Below are positions 13,936 to 19,991 of a DNA stretch of 22,334 nucleotides, piece by piece. Where the stretch lies: positions 1 to 22,334 of the forward strand of contig JAKLIM010000010.1 in assembly GCA_022709605.1 (NCBI GenBank), written 5' to 3'. Source of the stretch: Bacteroidota bacterium. Lineage in GTDB: Bacteria; Bacteroidota; Bacteroidia; Bacteroidales; Paludibacteraceae. The number at the start of each line of letters is the position of its first letter. Position 1 is the stretch's first letter. The translations under genes and the position numbers were made by a program. Below the pieces are notes generated by a model that did not search any database, had not been told where the DNA came from, and saw nothing but the letters and a program-made list of their open reading frames with translations.

Positions 13936-14941
13936 ATATATTTATTACTTTGAATATTTCATAAACTACCTGAGGAACTACAGCATTTCCGTAGGCTTTA
14001 ATGGATTCTATTTGATGCTTTGAAAAGGTAATTCCAGCCAGTCCGGAGGAAACCCCATCATTTCTGCTACAAACCGGGGATTGAGTTGGGAAGTTGTCCC
14101 ACGTGGAATCTTGCAGATATCGTGTATTTGTACTGCAAGATCTGAATTTCCTCTCCAATTCTTTGACGGCCCTGCGCTCCCTTTGTAATCGTTTGCAGCC
14201 GGTGTCGGCAATATTTTTAGTTCCCCCACATATTTTATGTAATTCGGAAGTTGACCCATATGATTCACTTTGTTTCCATTCTCTCCCTTTATATGCTTCA
14301 TTGAGTTCGCCCCCTTGTAATCCCTTGTTGCAGGTGTCGGCAAAAGTCCCATCTTTATCGCATTTTTTATAGGATTTCCCCTGTATAAATTCTTCTTCGA
14401 CAAATTTAGTTCCGTGCTTTCTTCGCTCAATGCTCCTCCTGTCGAAGATGTTATTGTAGGCAATAAAAAAACATCTGTCCCTGCGATGAGGGGCGTTTTT
14501 ACTGCAAGCTGGAATAATAAATGCCTGTGTCTGATAACCTTCGTTTTCCAAATCAGATATGACCTGGCTGAATACCATTCCCCTGTCCCAATTAACAATT
14601 CCGTAAACGTTTTCGCCCACGACCCATTTAGGTTTGACAATTTTGATAACCTCAAGCATCGCTGGCCAGAGGTGACGGTCATCTTCCGTGCCTTTTCGCT
14701 TCCCGGCAAGTGAAAAGGGCTGGCAGGGGAATCCACCGGAAATAATGTCAACTGTTCCTTCATATTTTTTAAATCTATCTAAATTACAAATATCTTCAAT
14801 TAATTCAGAATCAGGCCAATAATATTTTAGAACTTTTTGACAGAATGGATTTATTTCACAATGAAAAACATTGTTCCAACCTAACCATTCTGCTGCCAAA
14901 TCAAAACCTCCAATTCCCGAAAACAAACTACCGTGTCGCAT
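13913..14941 (-). CDS. C5-cytosine DNA methyltransferase (Dcm-like)
   Basis: The 342-aa protein has the standard order: motif I FSGIGG (7-12), motif IV FPCQPFS with catalytic C73, motif VI ENV (110-112), motif VIII PHRRDR (151-156), a target-recognition region (~165-300), and motif X AYGNAVVPQV near 316-325. It transfers a methyl group from SAM to cytosine C5. The ATG at 14941 follows the upstream stop by 2 bases; a TTG at 14947 is less likely. It lies between the UDG-exonuclease and polymerase genes, so it belongs to the replication operon. No restriction enzyme gene is present; DNA protection or a first step of hypermodification are the likely roles. A second ORF (14008-14763) is nested in its +1 frame. 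Confidence 0.93.
   Translation of the reverse strand: MRHGSLFSGIGGFDLAAEWLGWNNVFHCEINPFCQKVLKYYWPDSELIEDICNLDRFKKYEGTVDIISGGFPCQPFSLAGKRKGTEDDRHLWPAMLEVIKIVKPKWVVGENVYGIVNWDRGMVFSQVISDLENEGYQTQAFIIPACSKNAPHRRDRCFFIAYNNIFDRRSIERRKHGTKFVEEEFIQGKSYKKCDKDGTFADTCNKGLQGGELNEAYKGREWKQSESYGSTSELHKICGGTKNIADTGCKRLQRERRAVKELERKFRSCSTNTRYLQDSTWDNFPTQSPVCSRNDGVSSGLAGITFSKHQIESIKAYGNAVVPQVVYEIFKVINIYERRTSK
14008..14763 (-). CDS. Nested +1-frame ORF inside the methyltransferase gene (251 aa)
   Basis: A complete ORF (ATG 14763, TAG 14008) lies wholly inside the cytosine methyltransferase gene, same strand, +1 frame. It begins MKEQLTLFPVDSPASPFHLP. Three LPT segments follow: LLPTITSS (100-107), LPTPATRDYKG (141-151) and LPTPAANDYKG (185-195). 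The C-terminal motif is SQLNPRFVAEMMGFPPDW (225-242). From memory, LPTP..RDYKG and SQLNPRFV..MMGFP occur in annotated proteins of phages and Bacteroidetes, some encoded without an overlap, so this may be a genuine overprinted gene. The two LPTP units align with ADTCNKGLQ and ADTGCKRLQ in the methyltransferase frame. It could instead be a by-product of codon constraint; biochemical function is unknown. Confidence 0.45.
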   Translation of the reverse strand: MKEQLTLFPVDSPASPFHLPGSEKARKMTVTSGQRCLRLSKLSNLNGSWAKTFTELLIGTGEWYSARSYLIWKTKVIRHRHLLFQLAVKTPLIAGTDVFLLPTITSSTGGALSEESTELNLSKKNLYRGNPIKNAIKMGLLPTPATRDYKGANSMKHIKGENGNKVNHMGQLPNYIKYVGELKILPTPAANDYKGSAGPSKNWRGNSDLAVQIHDICKIPRGTTSQLNPRFVAEMMGFPPDWLELPFQSIK

Positions 14942-14943
14942 AT

Positions 14944-16173
14944 TCAAAATGGTAAATTCCTGATTTCAAATTCTTTTATTTGTTTTACGGCTAACCTATA
15001 TTGGTAAATGCTATCTAAAGCACAATATTCCATTAGCTCTTGTTTGCCTTTTTTGACTTGCATAAGTGTTTCTACCTTATTTATATCATTACTATTTTCA
15101 GCTTCAAGGTAACTTTTCACACCAACGGAATAATCCTGTATTCCAAAGTTTACAAAGGTTTGAAACTTTAACCCTGTAATCCCGGCACGATTATCAAGTA
15201 TATGCGCAGCCAACATTGAATCCCACAACCACCCACGCACCCTTGTACCAAGTATTTCGTAACTCCAGTTTTCTTCAAATTTGCAGTTGTGTGCCATTTT
15301 ACGGATATTCTTGTCCTTTAGAATATTAATAAATGGTTTACATAGTTCAATTTTACCGGGCATTTCAAATACGTAAACTTTATCCTCGCTAACGGCAATA
15401 GAACAACATACAATTTTATGGCCTTTTGCGTGTGGTTTTATCCCGGTAGTTTCATAATCAAAACTTATTGTTTGCCCTGTTTTGATTAAACTATCAAGCA
15501 TTGAAATATCTTCAAGAAAAGTTATTTCAGGTTTATTGTAAACAGATAATTTTTCATTTAACTTATAAAAAGCATTTTGTAAATCCTGTCCCCAAACTAT
15601 TTGAGTTACCGGTTGATCTTCCAAAGACCGTTCAACAAAACTTGGATGAAACACCGGGCAAATCCATGTGTTAAACTCTAAGTCCGGTATTGCAAACCCT
15701 CGCCATTCATTTACACCGTTCAAAGAACCTTTCCATCGTGTACCTAATACGGAATAAATTGCTGCGTTGCCTAACAATACGACTAATTTAGGTTTGTATA
15801 GCTTGATTAAACTAAGTACTGATTTACGGCAACATTCAATTTCTACGTTTGACGGTAATCTGTTTTTACCGTTTTTCATTGGCCGGCAACTTACCGCATT
15901 AATATTGACGCAATCTTCAAACAAATCAACACCTAACCGTTCATAGATTCGTTGCAATAACCTACCGGTTTTCCCCTGCCAAGGTTTACCCTCCTGATCA
16001 TCAACCGTACCGGGGGCTTCACCAATATTTATAATTCTTTTATCAAAATTGCCATACGGTTGCATTTTTGGTGTTATGCAATCCTTGTACAAACCACATG
16101 AATAGCAAGTCAACAACTTTCCTTCCGGTCGGTCGTTAGATTGTGTTTCTTTTTTAGAGAAAAACCCTGTCAT
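14944..16173 (-). CDS. Family 4-type uracil-DNA glycosylase fused to 3'-5' exonuclease
   Basis: A 409-aa two-domain protein. Residues ~20-205 form an Fe-S uracil-DNA glycosylase: CYSCGLYKDC (C23, C26), IGEAPGTVDDQEGKPWQGKTG (50-70), NAVSCRP (C96), C114/C115, and HPS in PVFHPSFVERS (173-183). The C...C spacings fit the 4Fe-4S ligands of family 4. Residues ~235-405 are a DnaQ/Pol I-like exonuclease: SFDYETTG (D239, E241), MAHNCKFEENW (N296), WDSMLAAHILD and YCALDSIYQYR (D387). Exo II has Glu where Asp is usual. The fusion couples uracil removal to proofreading; the polymerase domain itself is a separate protein at 12565-13935. It is ATGA-coupled to the sliding clamp gene. Confidence 0.9.
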   Translation of the reverse strand: MTGFFSKKETQSNDRPEGKLLTCYSCGLYKDCITPKMQPYGNFDKRIINIGEAPGTVDDQEGKPWQGKTGRLLQRIYERLGVDLFEDCVNINAVSCRPMKNGKNRLPSNVEIECCRKSVLSLIKLYKPKLVVLLGNAAIYSVLGTRWKGSLNGVNEWRGFAIPDLEFNTWICPVFHPSFVERSLEDQPVTQIVWGQDLQNAFYKLNEKLSVYNKPEITFLEDISMLDSLIKTGQTISFDYETTGIKPHAKGHKIVCCSIAVSEDKVYVFEMPGKIELCKPFINILKDKNIRKMAHNCKFEENWSYEILGTRVRGWLWDSMLAAHILDNRAGITGLKFQTFVNFGIQDYSVGVKSYLEAENSNDINKVETLMQVKKGKQELMEYCALDSIYQYRLAVKQIKEFEIRNLPF

Positions 16174-17195
16174 TTTTCAATCTTTCTTAAAGCTGAAATA
16201 TAAACCCAATCCACTCCTTTGAAATAAAGCAATTTTTCGGTAACGGTACATTCCTTTGTTTGTGTAAATATATCTTTGAGCAAATAAGGCATTATTGATA
16301 ATTGTACTGGTTCTACCGTTTCCTGTAACGTTGACCGTTCTTCAAACCAGGAAGTTTCTGATTTGCTTCTGACCGTTAATCTTCTTTTGTTTAATTCAAT
16401 ATCAACAAATTCCTGTGTTTCGGTATCTCGTTTTGCAAAAATAATGGCACGGTCAAGTATTTCATTAAGGTTATCGGGTAAAACAATATTCAAACCACCC
16501 TTAACAGGTTTTAAATACGGTGTGGTATCAATGAAAGTATCGTTAAACGTGCGACAGGATATTATTGTACCTTCCCCGGTTTTGAAATGTACCCAGCCAA
16601 CCCCTTCCGCAATTTCAACAACGTTTAATTTTGTAACAATCAAAACGGAAGTTTTTGGCAAAAGGAAAGTTGATATCGGTAAAGGTTTATTTAATTTACA
16701 ATGACAAATCCTATAATTATCACTGCTTTCAATTACCCCGGTTTCGTTTACGTGTACACAGGTTAATATTGGCAAAGATAAATTATCGGAACAACTCATT
16801 GAAGCAAATTTCAAAAATTCAATAAACTTTTTAGGTAAAGGAAACCATTCCCCCTTTTTGCTTAATTCTTCTTCAATCGGTAGTTTTACATCAGCTTCGA
16901 TTGTAAACCCGGCAGTAGCACGGCCACTTTTAAGGATTATTGTATTATCTTCCTCGGTAATATCAATTTCGTCGGATTTTAATTTTGAAACGAATTTATA
17001 CAATTCTTCGGCTTTTACAGCACCGGTTAATTCAATACCCTTGATAGGGTGTAGGACTGAAATTTCATCGTTGTACGTAACAATACAGCCTTGCATAAAA
17101 GCAAATGATGTGAATTGTTCCGCAATTTCTTTGTTTGCCAAACCCGGTTTTACTATTTCCAAGGCTCGTTTTAATTCATCTTTGTTGACAAGCAT
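16170..17195 (-). CDS. DNA polymerase sliding clamp (beta-clamp-like)
   Basis: The 341-aa protein begins MLVNKDELKRALEIVKPGLA and shows the repeated alpha/beta pattern of DnaN: helices opening each third, VNETGVIESSDNYRICHCKL (the VxxxxxxxSDxxRLxxxxL type motif) in the second, and a final domain ending VDWVYISALRKIEK. Each of the three domains is recognisable though divergent from bacterial DnaN. It would form a ring that tethers the family A polymerase and the exonuclease subunit; the loader is at 10767-11678. The start is an ATG at 17195, and the end overlaps the UDG-exonuclease gene in an ATGA junction. Divergence makes this assignment slightly less certain than the polymerase. Confidence 0.85.
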   Translation of the reverse strand: MLVNKDELKRALEIVKPGLANKEIAEQFTSFAFMQGCIVTYNDEISVLHPIKGIELTGAVKAEELYKFVSKLKSDEIDITEEDNTIILKSGRATAGFTIEADVKLPIEEELSKKGEWFPLPKKFIEFLKFASMSCSDNLSLPILTCVHVNETGVIESSDNYRICHCKLNKPLPISTFLLPKTSVLIVTKLNVVEIAEGVGWVHFKTGEGTIISCRTFNDTFIDTTPYLKPVKGGLNIVLPDNLNEILDRAIIFAKRDTETQEFVDIELNKRRLTVRSKSETSWFEERSTLQETVEPVQLSIMPYLLKDIFTQTKECTVTEKLLYFKGVDWVYISALRKIEK

Positions 17196-17205
17196 AGTTA
17201 AAAAT

Positions 17206-18048
17206 TTATTTTAGTTTGATTAATTTCATACCATAATTATTAATACCTTCTTTAATAATAATACCCTCTTTCTGTATTAATTTATTTCGTTTAAAACGAC
17301 TATAATCAACATGATGTTGGTAACGTCCCCATTTCCATGATACACGTACAACGTCTGGGTGTTGTCGAACTAATGATTCAGCCATTAGCAAACGACCGTC
17401 TATAACCGTATCTTTTTGGTAGATATTCGTATTACCACCTTTTATAGTCATAGTTTGGGCTTTTTCACAAAGAAAAGCGTTAAATAATACTGTACACCAA
17501 CCATCTTTTAAAACCCTTAAACATATATCTGTATCATCATTATAAATATCACGCCATATATGCGGAATACTATTATTTATTAAACTACAAGAATATACTC
17601 GTGTATTCAAATAAAAAGGAGGCATACAAGTCTTTCTTGATGCAAACATAAAATAATTAAATCCTGCAATAGCAATATTTTCGTAACGATCTACAAAATC
17701 TTCTGCAACTCTAAAAATTGTACCTGAACCTACCGGAGTTTTTAAATTATAATTTAATCTGTAAAAATTATAAATATTATCGTCAAGTTGCCAATGTCGT
17801 TCCGCACCAATAGATATTGAATATTCTTTTATCCAACAACGTGCTTTAACTAATTCTGTACTTGATTCTGGTTTTGACCAAGGTAAAACAAGAATATTTT
17901 TAGGATTGAGTATTGTTTTATACTTTTTATACTCGTGTGGTTCAATAACTACATAAAAAGACACTTTTAATTTTTCAAGTGCTTTAACTGTCAATCGGGA
18001 ATCAAATCTACCTTTTGTTGGTATAAATATTGGGTATTTAGGATTCAT
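17206..18048 (-). CDS. TET-associated glycosyltransferase-like (TAGT/GREB1-like) protein
   Basis: The 280-aa protein begins MNPKYPIFIPTKGRFDSRLT (GT-A-like first strand with TKGR), followed by KARCWIKEYSISIGAERHWQ, LDDN (88-91) and FYRLN, and later DIYNDDTDICLRVLKDGWCT (167-186). A GAERHWQLDDN segment with a DxD-like acidic triad and a later DDxD...L box is characteristic, from memory, of the TET-associated glycosyltransferases defined by Iyer, Aravind and co-workers and of the eukaryotic GREB1 C-terminus. These enzymes are predicted to attach sugars to hydroxymethylated DNA bases. It follows the 90-aa gene with an 11-base overlap. The ATG at 18048 is preferred to a TTG at 18051. The region is A/T-rich relative to its neighbours. 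Confidence 0.78.
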   Translation of the reverse strand: MNPKYPIFIPTKGRFDSRLTVKALEKLKVSFYVVIEPHEYKKYKTILNPKNILVLPWSKPESSTELVKARCWIKEYSISIGAERHWQLDDNIYNFYRLNYNLKTPVGSGTIFRVAEDFVDRYENIAIAGFNYFMFASRKTCMPPFYLNTRVYSCSLINNSIPHIWRDIYNDDTDICLRVLKDGWCTVLFNAFLCEKAQTMTIKGGNTNIYQKDTVIDGRLLMAESLVRQHPDVVRVSWKWGRYQHHVDYSRFKRNKLIQKEGIIIKEGINNYGMKLIKLK

Positions 18049-18310
18049 CAACGTACATTTTATTTATATACCTATTTATTTTAGCTTTAGGAAACCAAAG
18101 ACTTTTTGTTTTATTTGTTATATTTTGATTTATTAATTTTGAAAAATTTTCAATATCATCTTTAGTTTTAAAATGTATAATTATTGATTTCAATGGAGTT
18201 AAATCTCTTTGCACAAACTCTGGCATATCTTGCCAGTACTTACCCCAAAAAGTAATATTATCTGGTTCAAATAAACCGGTATCTTTTAATTTCTTTCGTT
18301 TTCGTTTCAT
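18038..18310 (-). CDS. Small phage protein linked to DNA-modification genes (90 aa)
   Basis: A very basic N-terminus (MKRKRKKLKDTGLF) leads into a motif-rich body: MPEFVQRDLTPLKSIIIHFK, then DDIENFSKLINQ and TNKTKSLWFP. I recognise the pattern MPEFxQ...P...I...F...D...F..L..Q..T.KTKS.WFP as a recurrent phage family, often near base-modification or ParB-like genes, but I know no established function. The ATG at 18310 lies 1 base after the methyltransferase stop. Its end overlaps the glycosyltransferase gene by 11 bases, so the three genes probably form one translated unit. Confidence 0.7.
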   Translation of the reverse strand: MKRKRKKLKDTGLFEPDNITFWGKYWQDMPEFVQRDLTPLKSIIIHFKTKDDIENFSKLINQNITNKTKSLWFPKAKINRYINKMYVDES

Positions 18311-18311
18311 T

Positions 18312-19106
18312 TTAAAAAAGTTTTAAAGATTCATCAATAGTCTTTTCCCATATAATAGGGCGATTATTCCAAAATCCAGTTTTTACTACTTCATAACCAT
18401 AATTTCTTAAAGTCTTATTAAAAATAATACTTATTTCTTTTCCTGTATATTTTTTATTATTAAAATAATAAAAATTAAAATGTCCTATTGATTTTGCATT
18501 AAATGAATTTGCAATTATAAAATATTTCGGTTCATTACTTTTTATTATAAATAATAAATGTTCGATTGGTCTCTCAAAGTGTTCAAAATATTCAAATGCA
18601 ACAATTAAATTAGATTTATTAGTCTTAAAAATACTCGGTATTACTTCAAAATTGTATTTTTCACTATAATATTTTGCAATATTATATTGGTGTGTATTTT
18701 CAATATTTGTACCATATACTTTAGCTTCTGGAAATAAAAATTTTAAACTCGCTGTTGTATAACCAAAGCCACAACCCAAATCATTTATAATATCAATGTC
18801 TTTAAATAAATCAATTTTTGATTTTATCAATTTTAAATATTTTGAAGAGTAAACAACCCAACAAGCCCACAAATCTGCTAAATAATTAGGATTGTTATAA
18901 ATTGAATAATCTGGTTCGTTTTCAATTAAAGAATCATACCATATATTTTCTAATATCTGGAATTCTCTCAATTTTTCCCGATTACCTATATAATATTTTA
19001 TTGAATTAACTGATAAATCAAAAAAATTATTAGTATTTAAATACAAAAATTTATTACATATACATATGTAATCTAATAAATCTTTTTTTGTTATTTTTGT
19101 TAACAT
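18312..19106 (-). CDS. SAM-dependent methyltransferase-like protein
   Basis: The 264-aa protein has a class I methyltransferase core. SAM-binding motif I is IINDLGCGFGYTTASLKFLF (106-125), followed by VYGTNIE (motif II-like acidic end). A later VAFEYFEHFERPIEHLLFII resembles the FEHxxxP post-I region of small-molecule or sugar methyltransferases. There is no DPPY or PCQ motif, so a standard DNA adenine or cytosine methylase is unlikely. The N-terminal ~100 residues are helical and unrecognised. Next to the TAGT-like gene, it may modify a base or attached sugar; that is inference. It is markedly A/T-rich and Asn/Lys/Ile-rich, and starts at an ATG at 19106 downstream of an 18-bp inverted repeat. 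Confidence 0.8.
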   Translation of the reverse strand: MLTKITKKDLLDYICICNKFLYLNTNNFFDLSVNSIKYYIGNREKLREFQILENIWYDSLIENEPDYSIYNNPNYLADLWACWVVYSSKYLKLIKSKIDLFKDIDIINDLGCGFGYTTASLKFLFPEAKVYGTNIENTHQYNIAKYYSEKYNFEVIPSIFKTNKSNLIVAFEYFEHFERPIEHLLFIIKSNEPKYFIIANSFNAKSIGHFNFYYFNNKKYTGKEISIIFNKTLRNYGYEVVKTGFWNNRPIIWEKTIDESLKLF

Positions 19107-19121
19107 ATAAATAAGAATATA

Positions 19122-19176
19122 TATTTACTGAAAGTATTTACTTTAATTTTCATAGAGGAAATACTTTCAGTAAATA
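19122..19176 (-). repeat. Perfect 18-bp inverted repeat upstream of the methyltransferase gene
   Basis: Arms TATTTACTGAAAGTATTT (19122-19139) and its exact complement (19159-19176) flank a 19-base loop. It lies in the only sizeable spacer of the upper half of the window, between the acidic-repeat gene and the A/T-rich cassette. On the minus strand the sequence after the stem is U-rich but not a clean run. It could be a terminator, a processing hairpin or a dyad operator. A possible 17-codon ORF starts in the loop (19153) and ends over the methyltransferase ATG. Confidence 0.7.
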
Positions 19177-19188
19177 ATTGAAATAATT

Positions 19189-19938
19189 TTATTTAGTTGG
19201 AATATTAGGAATATTTAACTCTCGCAAAATACAAGCAAAGTATGTAATATCAGCTTTCATTTTTGCAACGTTAGATAATCCACCACTCTTTTCATAAAGA
19301 TGATTAGCTGCAACAGCCCATTCCTCAATACTTTTAAGTTTTGAGTTTTGTTTTATTGCAAGTGCAACTGCTTCCGGACGAGACATACCTTTTTTTGAAG
19401 AAACATTTTCTTTCTTAGAAGAAGATACATTTTCCTTTACTTTTCCTTTTTTTACAGGTGCAGGTTCATCTTCATCTTCTTCCTCAACAGGAACCGGTTT
19501 TGCTTTCGGAATAGGTTTCGTTGTCACCGGTTTTTTTGAAGGTTTTACAGGTTCAGGTTCGTCCTCATCATCTTCAACAACAACTGGTTTTTTACCCTTT
19601 TTTACCGGAGTAGGTTCAGGTTCGTCCTCATCATCTTCAACAACTGGGACAGGTTTTGCTTTTCCTTTTTTTACCGGAATAGGTTCAGGTTCTTCCTCTT
19701 CTTCCGGTTCTTCTTCAACGTTACCGTACTTTTCAATTAACTGATCGAACACAGCTTGAGTAGCCGTTGTAAATTCATCATCTTCGGTGACCAATTCCGG
19801 GTCACTGATTACATCATACAATTCCTGTTCAAAAGCATCCTGTGACAACTTTTTGTCAATAGGCGGTTCAACGCCAATCTGCTCGTCCAACTCTTTGTAA
19901 GCTGCGAGAAGGTCTTTCATTGTTAATTTTTTTGCCAT
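19189..19938 (-). CDS. Acidic/basic repeat protein with a helical C-terminal domain (249 aa)
   Basis: The N-terminal ~75 residues are helical (MAKKLTMKDLLAAYKELDEQ). Residues ~76-180 are a low-complexity region with three units of the type VEDDEDEPEP.PVKKGK, alternating acidic and Lys/Pro-rich parts. The last ~65 residues (KGMSRPEAVALAIKQ...IEEWAVAANHLYEKSGGLSNVAK) look like a small winged-helix or helical domain. No catalytic motif is seen. The acidic linker resembles that of the ssDNA-binding protein at 8703-9812, so a DNA- or replisome-binding scaffold is possible. It follows the helicase gene by 53 bases with no Shine-Dalgarno sequence. Function unknown. Confidence 0.75.
   Translation of the reverse strand: MAKKLTMKDLLAAYKELDEQIGVEPPIDKKLSQDAFEQELYDVISDPELVTEDDEFTTATQAVFDQLIEKYGNVEEEPEEEEEPEPIPVKKGKAKPVPVVEDDEDEPEPTPVKKGKKPVVVEDDEDEPEPVKPSKKPVTTKPIPKAKPVPVEEEDEDEPAPVKKGKVKENVSSSKKENVSSKKGMSRPEAVALAIKQNSKLKSIEEWAVAANHLYEKSGGLSNVAKMKADITYFACILRELNIPNIPTK
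19549..19644. repeat. Two in-frame 33-bp direct repeats, 63-bp period
   Basis: The 33-base sequence beginning AGGTTCAGGTTCGTCCTCAT (plus strand) occurs at 19549-19581 and identically at 19612-19644. The 63-base period equals 21 codons, so it encodes one acidic/basic unit of the protein at 19189-19938. Looser copies continue on both sides. This is a recent-looking coding duplication. Confidence 0.75.
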
Positions 19939-19991
19939 AATAAAAATTTTGATTAATTAATTAATAAAAATATGTTGGTATAAAAACCAAT

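Noticed and set aside
13913..14941. Restriction-modification system around the cytosine methyltransferase
   Set aside because: No endonuclease gene adjoins it; the only nuclease-like neighbours are replication or homing enzymes, so it is treated as an orphan phage methyltransferase.
16363..17214. Plus-strand ORFs of 113 and 118 codons
   Set aside because: Both are antisense to the sliding clamp gene and have no motif or gene context.
19100..19153. 17-codon ORF starting in the loop of the 18-bp inverted repeat
   Set aside because: Too short and without a ribosome site to list as a gene; kept only as a possible leader peptide.
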